Assembly (NCBI GenBank): GCA_963843605.1
Contig: CAWJLA010000002.1
Span: 62,001-126,000, forward strand
Reading direction: 5' to 3'
Source of the DNA: FEN-1297 sp963843605
GTDB taxonomy: Bacteria; Bacteroidota; Ignavibacteria; Ignavibacteriales; Ignavibacteriaceae
DNA: 64,000 nucleotides
The position numbers and the translations under genes were made by a program. The notes under the pieces are model-generated. The model worked only from the letters and a program-made list of their open reading frames with translations. It was not told the origin of the DNA and searched no databases. Of the stretch, positions 61,018-64,000 are shown piece after piece. Every line of letters starts with the position of its first letter. The first letter of the stretch is position 1.

Positions 61018-62664
61018 TTAATTAGTATACGTTCTTAAAAGGCCCCCGGTAAAATAAATAATCATACCGATGACGCTGGTTAATGATGCTATTTCCATTC
61101 CCTCACTACCCATTATTATTCCCGCCAGAAAGATTAACAATCCTGCGAAAAAGATTCCCAGACTTATTTTGCCGTAAAAAGTTTTCGGAAAAATATTATA
61201 AATATTACCCGTTTCGTCCTCCTCGTCGCTAGATAGTTTTGCCCTCCATATTGAAGCAAGGTTTACGCTTTGCTTATCTTTTGTTAGAAGACTGATAACC
61301 GGTGTTACTATTAATGCGGCACCTGCCGATATAAACGTTGTGGTATTAAAATCTATATGCAGGAAATATTCTCCCACAATGCCGGATAATGCACCTGCAA
61401 TATATCCGCCGATTGCTCCCTGCCAATTAGCGCGTTTCCAGAGAAGCCCGTAAACAATTGCAATTATAAATAGAGGCATGTCCATAATAGCAATAACCGT
61501 TAGATAAGCGTTAACTGCACCTCCCAAAATAGGTACTGTGTAGGCAAATAGGATCATAACAATTCCTGTTACAACCGTAATAGTTCGCGCAACAAAAAGG
61601 ACGTCCTTATCCGATGCCTTTCGGTTAAACACGTTCTCATAAATATCGCTTGCGAATATTGTTGCTACACCGTTTAGATTACCTGAGATGGTGGAAAGTT
61701 GAGAAGACAGAAGTCCCACGACAACAAATCCCAAAACTATGTTCGGAATTAAGTGCGCGATTAAAAGCGGCACCGCCGTATCGGTATTTGCCAGATGCGG
61801 AAATATTACTCTTGCTGCTAAACCTGGTAAGTTCCATAAAAGAGCAAATGGCGTCGTAATAATACCTGCAAGTACTAAACTTTTAGCAACGGTTCTTGTG
61901 CTCTCCGCACCGAATGCCCTTTGCAGCAGTCCTTGATCAACGCACGCCCACTCAATACCAAGCAGAAATATGGCAAGCACAAATTTCCAATTATAATTTC
62001 CGGTTTGTCTTACAAGTGTTAAAGCACCTTCAGGTAATTTAGATTCCAATCCCGGCCACCATCCTATATAGCTCATAGCAAGCGGCAGCAGTATTAAGGC
62101 CCCGCCCAGCATCAGTACAAATTGAATGACATCTGTAAAAGCAACCGACCACATTCCGCCGAGCATAGTATAAATTATAACTACAATCGAAAATATTAAA
62201 ACCCAGGCGGTAAATGAGTGCAGTCCGGTAATTATTTGTGCAGCTATAACTGCGGTATATAAAACGACTCCTAGCCAGAACGCAAGCCTGAATATCCAGA
62301 TGGAAGCTACAAAGGTTCTTACACCTTTGCTGTACCGCATTTCTAAAAATTCCGGAATTGTCCTGATTCTTAATCGTCTGAAAATAGGAATAACAAACAA
62401 GCCGGAAATAACCATGGCCATATTACCGGTCCATGTTTGCCATAAAATAGGGATGCCTTCTTTATATGCAATGCCTGCCTGTCCGACAAAGCTGTATAAA
62501 TTTACATTTGTTGCTGCAAGTACGGCAGCAAGAATAAAGGGCGTCAAATTTCTTCCGGCCAAATAAAAATCATCGGAATTACCTACCCATTTGTAGAAGA
62601 TCGAACCGACATAGAACATTCCTATAAGGAATACAAATACTATAATATAATCGGCGAGATTCAA
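61018..62664 (-). CDS. SSS-family sodium/solute symporter
   Basis: 548-aa inner-membrane transporter with about 14 hydrophobic segments and the SSS fold: N-terminal DYIIVFVFLIGMFYVGS, FYLAGRNLTPFILAAVLAA (core helix with the Na+-site region), and FTDVIQFVLMLGG (family signature). Length and sequence pattern resemble SLC5-type sugar symporters. TTG start, with AAGGAG at proper distance. Preceded by a 47-aa membrane protein and followed by the kinase, so it should bring in the sugar that the operon processes. Confidence 0.93.
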   Translation of the reverse strand: MNLADYIIVFVFLIGMFYVGSIFYKWVGNSDDFYLAGRNLTPFILAAVLAATNVNLYSFVGQAGIAYKEGIPILWQTWTGNMAMVISGLFVIPIFRRLRIRTIPEFLEMRYSKGVRTFVASIWIFRLAFWLGVVLYTAVIAAQIITGLHSFTAWVLIFSIVVIIYTMLGGMWSVAFTDVIQFVLMLGGALILLPLAMSYIGWWPGLESKLPEGALTLVRQTGNYNWKFVLAIFLLGIEWACVDQGLLQRAFGAESTRTVAKSLVLAGIITTPFALLWNLPGLAARVIFPHLANTDTAVPLLIAHLIPNIVLGFVVVGLLSSQLSTISGNLNGVATIFASDIYENVFNRKASDKDVLFVARTITVVTGIVMILFAYTVPILGGAVNAYLTVIAIMDMPLFIIAIVYGLLWKRANWQGAIGGYIAGALSGIVGEYFLHIDFNTTTFISAGAALIVTPVISLLTKDKQSVNLASIWRAKLSSDEEDETGNIYNIFPKTFYGKISLGIFFAGLLIFLAGIIMGSEGMEIASLTSVIGMIIYFTGGLLRTYTN

Positions 62665-62678
62665 TTGCGTCTCCTTAT

Positions 62679-62822
62679 TTAATGCGGATTATTCTTATTA
62701 TTTAATTCGCTTCTCTTCTTTTTAAGAAGCTTTTTGAACTCCTTAATCGGGATCCAGATCCATACTAAAAGGATTATAAAGCCGATCAACCATATTCCCC
62801 ACGTCCTCCAATCGAAATACAT
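62679..62822 (-). CDS. 47-aa single-helix membrane protein next to the symporter
   Basis: Small protein MYFDWRTWGIWLIGFIILLV with a membrane helix (about residues 9-27, Trp-rich at both ends) followed by a very basic cytoplasmic tail (KEFKKLLKKKRSELNNK). Start is supported by GGAGG 4-5 bases upstream of the ATG. It sits directly before the symporter gene, whose ribosome site begins a few bases after this stop codon. Short membrane subunits next to sodium/solute symporters are known in several families (for example the DUF997-type partner of PanF), so an accessory role is plausible, but no direct homology is claimed. Confidence 0.75.
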   Translation of the reverse strand: MYFDWRTWGIWLIGFIILLVWIWIPIKEFKKLLKKKRSELNNKNNPH

Positions 62823-62832
62823 TCGACCTCCG

Positions 62833-64000
62833 TTACTGAATTATAAAATTTTTAATAGGGATAATCACTTTCTGAGTATCGGCGCCATACGGTTTTGCAG
62901 GCAGCAGTTCGGTATCCGATGCTTGAACATTCTTAATAACGTGAGAGTTAAGAGTTTTATCAGATATTATCCACGAACTAATTTTCCCTTTTCCCTTTGT
63001 TTTAAAATTAACGGAATATTCTACGGTGTTTTTTCGGGATGGAACGGGAACCGTTACCCAGAACCACTTACCGTGTTCTTCTTCAATATTTAGTTTTGCG
63101 TTTACTCCGTTAACCTTTATTTGAAAACCAGGCTTTAAAGAATTTTGAAGTTTTTGTTCCGACTCAAGCAGGAATCCGAATTCTGCATTTTCATAATATG
63201 ACGGGATTTCAATGTTTACCTTTGAGTAAAACTTTTTTCCGTTATTACGGGGATTATTGTTTTCTTCAATCTTAATTTTCTGCAGGTTTGTCCCGGAACT
63301 AATATATTCCAACTTATTGCCTGAAACGGATTTGACCTCTTCGCTGGAAGTCGGATCGGAATAAACAACCTCTTTGCCATTCTCAATTGAATATCTAATT
63401 CCGGCCGGCAGTTCTTTATTTATCTTTCCGGTAGGTATAAGTTCTGCGGCAAGCACTTCGTATCCGTCCAGTCCGATATTCATATCCTGCCCCAGTTTAA
63501 CCGGATCCGGGTAGATATAATTGAACGGGTAAATAACTTTTACATAATATTCTTTTTCCGGGTCCATATCCCCTAGTCCTGCCGTTAATTTTATTTTAGC
63601 CTCCTGTTTTTTTACATCCGGATTCCTTAATAGCAGTATACCTTTGTCTTTTCTTAAATGAATGTAACCGTAAACTTCTTTCTTCAAAGGATTGCCAAGC
63701 ACCATTTTAGTTTTTTCAAGTACACTAATATTTTCCTTTGCCCACTTAATCGAAGAAGCAATAGCATTCCATTCGCCGTCCGAAAGCAGATCAGGAGAAA
63801 CATATAGTTCCCACATCGTTACTCCCCTGCCGAAATACATCATTACTTCATTACTGAAGGAGTCCAGCGATTCGTTTTTACCGCCTAATAAATTTAATCG
63901 TCCTTTTATGATTCCGTGCGTCATTAAACTGGACATCGGGAATAATAAATTCAGTTTTTGATAATCATTCCAAAGGACCGCATCTCTGTATGTAATAGAT
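62833..64000 (-). CDS. Glycoside hydrolase-like protein, partial (5-prime end beyond window)
   Basis: The frame stays open to the window edge, upstream of the ATG at 63936 (SITYRDAVLWNDYQKLNLLF), so the gene begins outside. Visible sequence resembles the end of a (beta/alpha)8 glycosidase catalytic domain of the alpha-galactosidase-like type (MSSLMTHGIIKGRL, then GVTMWELYVSPDLLSDGEW, GYIHLRKDKGILLLRNPD). It continues into C-terminal beta-sandwich domains (about 250 residues). Placement before the small membrane protein and symporter suggests release of the sugar they import. Family assignment is tentative because the catalytic residues lie outside the window. Confidence 0.65.
   Translation of the reverse strand, partial: SITYRDAVLWNDYQKLNLLFPMSSLMTHGIIKGRLNLLGGKNESLDSFSNEVMMYFGRGVTMWELYVSPDLLSDGEWNAIASSIKWAKENISVLEKTKMVLGNPLKKEVYGYIHLRKDKGILLLRNPDVKKQEAKIKLTAGLGDMDPEKEYYVKVIYPFNYIYPDPVKLGQDMNIGLDGYEVLAAELIPTGKINKELPAGIRYSIENGKEVVYSDPTSSEEVKSVSGNKLEYISSGTNLQKIKIEENNNPRNNGKKFYSKVNIEIPSYYENAEFGFLLESEQKLQNSLKPGFQIKVNGVNAKLNIEEEHGKWFWVTVPVPSRKNTVEYSVNFKTKGKGKISSWIISDKTLNSHVIKNVQASDTELLPAKPYGADTQKVIIPIKNFIIQ

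Overview
The window is AT-rich and packed with signal transduction: five transmembrane chemoreceptors, a CheA/CheB/CheD/CheR/CheW/CheY set, a multi-PAS sensor kinase, a CHASE2 sigma-54 activator, a tricorn-type protease, secreted caspase and papain-like proteins, and a sugar-utilisation operon. Gene content, frequent TTG starts and mixed use of GGAG-type Shine-Dalgarno sequences suggest a member of the Bacteroidota/Ignavibacteriota side of the FCB group (Ignavibacteria-like). This is an inference from gene content; no rRNA or tRNA gene was seen.

Layout. 1-10.6 kb: aldo/keto reductase, a small FnIII-like protein, the CHASE2/sigma-54 activator, an SDR, and a tricorn protease split by a frameshift. 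10.6-22.3 kb (minus strand): an orphan PAS-containing MCP, a 97-bp MITE-like element, a response regulator/histidine kinase hybrid (frameshifted), a LytTR response regulator, a giant multi-PAS kinase (frameshifted) and a J-domain protein (frameshifted). 22.7-43.0 kb: after one plus-strand unknown gene, a chemosensory cluster on the minus strand. In transcription order it is a soluble MCP-like protein, STAS protein, CheY, CheA, a CheR catalytic domain, an MBL-fold hydrolase, a poly-HAMP MCP with tandem repeats, two MCPs, CheW, a fourth MCP, CheR, CheD and CheB. The four transmembrane receptors of the cluster share a C-terminal tail ending in an aromatic-x-x-aromatic motif, which probably tethers CheR and/or CheB.

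43.5-48.4 kb (plus strand): four consecutive genes whose products carry export signals. They are a papain-like C1A peptidase with a DUF4384-like domain, an FGE/SUMF1-fold protein, a caspase-fold (C14) protein with Ig-like N-terminal region, and a probable outer-membrane beta-barrel. This is the best candidate here for an uncharacterised system. 48.9-56.4 kb: an ArnT/PMT-like membrane glycosyltransferase, a cold-type RRM protein with structured leader and terminator, a GNAT, a zf-TFIIB/LemA/M48 protease cluster, and a NagB-LmbE fusion. 56.8-64 kb (minus strand): a carbohydrate operon with a glycoside hydrolase-like protein (runs off the window), a 47-aa membrane protein, an SSS symporter, a galactokinase-type GHMP kinase, a sugar nucleotidyltransferase, a ROK regulator and an NDP-sugar epimerase. 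It reads as uptake, then sugar-1-phosphate, NDP-sugar and epimerisation.

Seven genes are interrupted by single-base indels, most of them in or beside short homopolymers. This looks more like assembly or consensus error than true pseudogenisation; the two halves of each are listed separately and cross-referenced.
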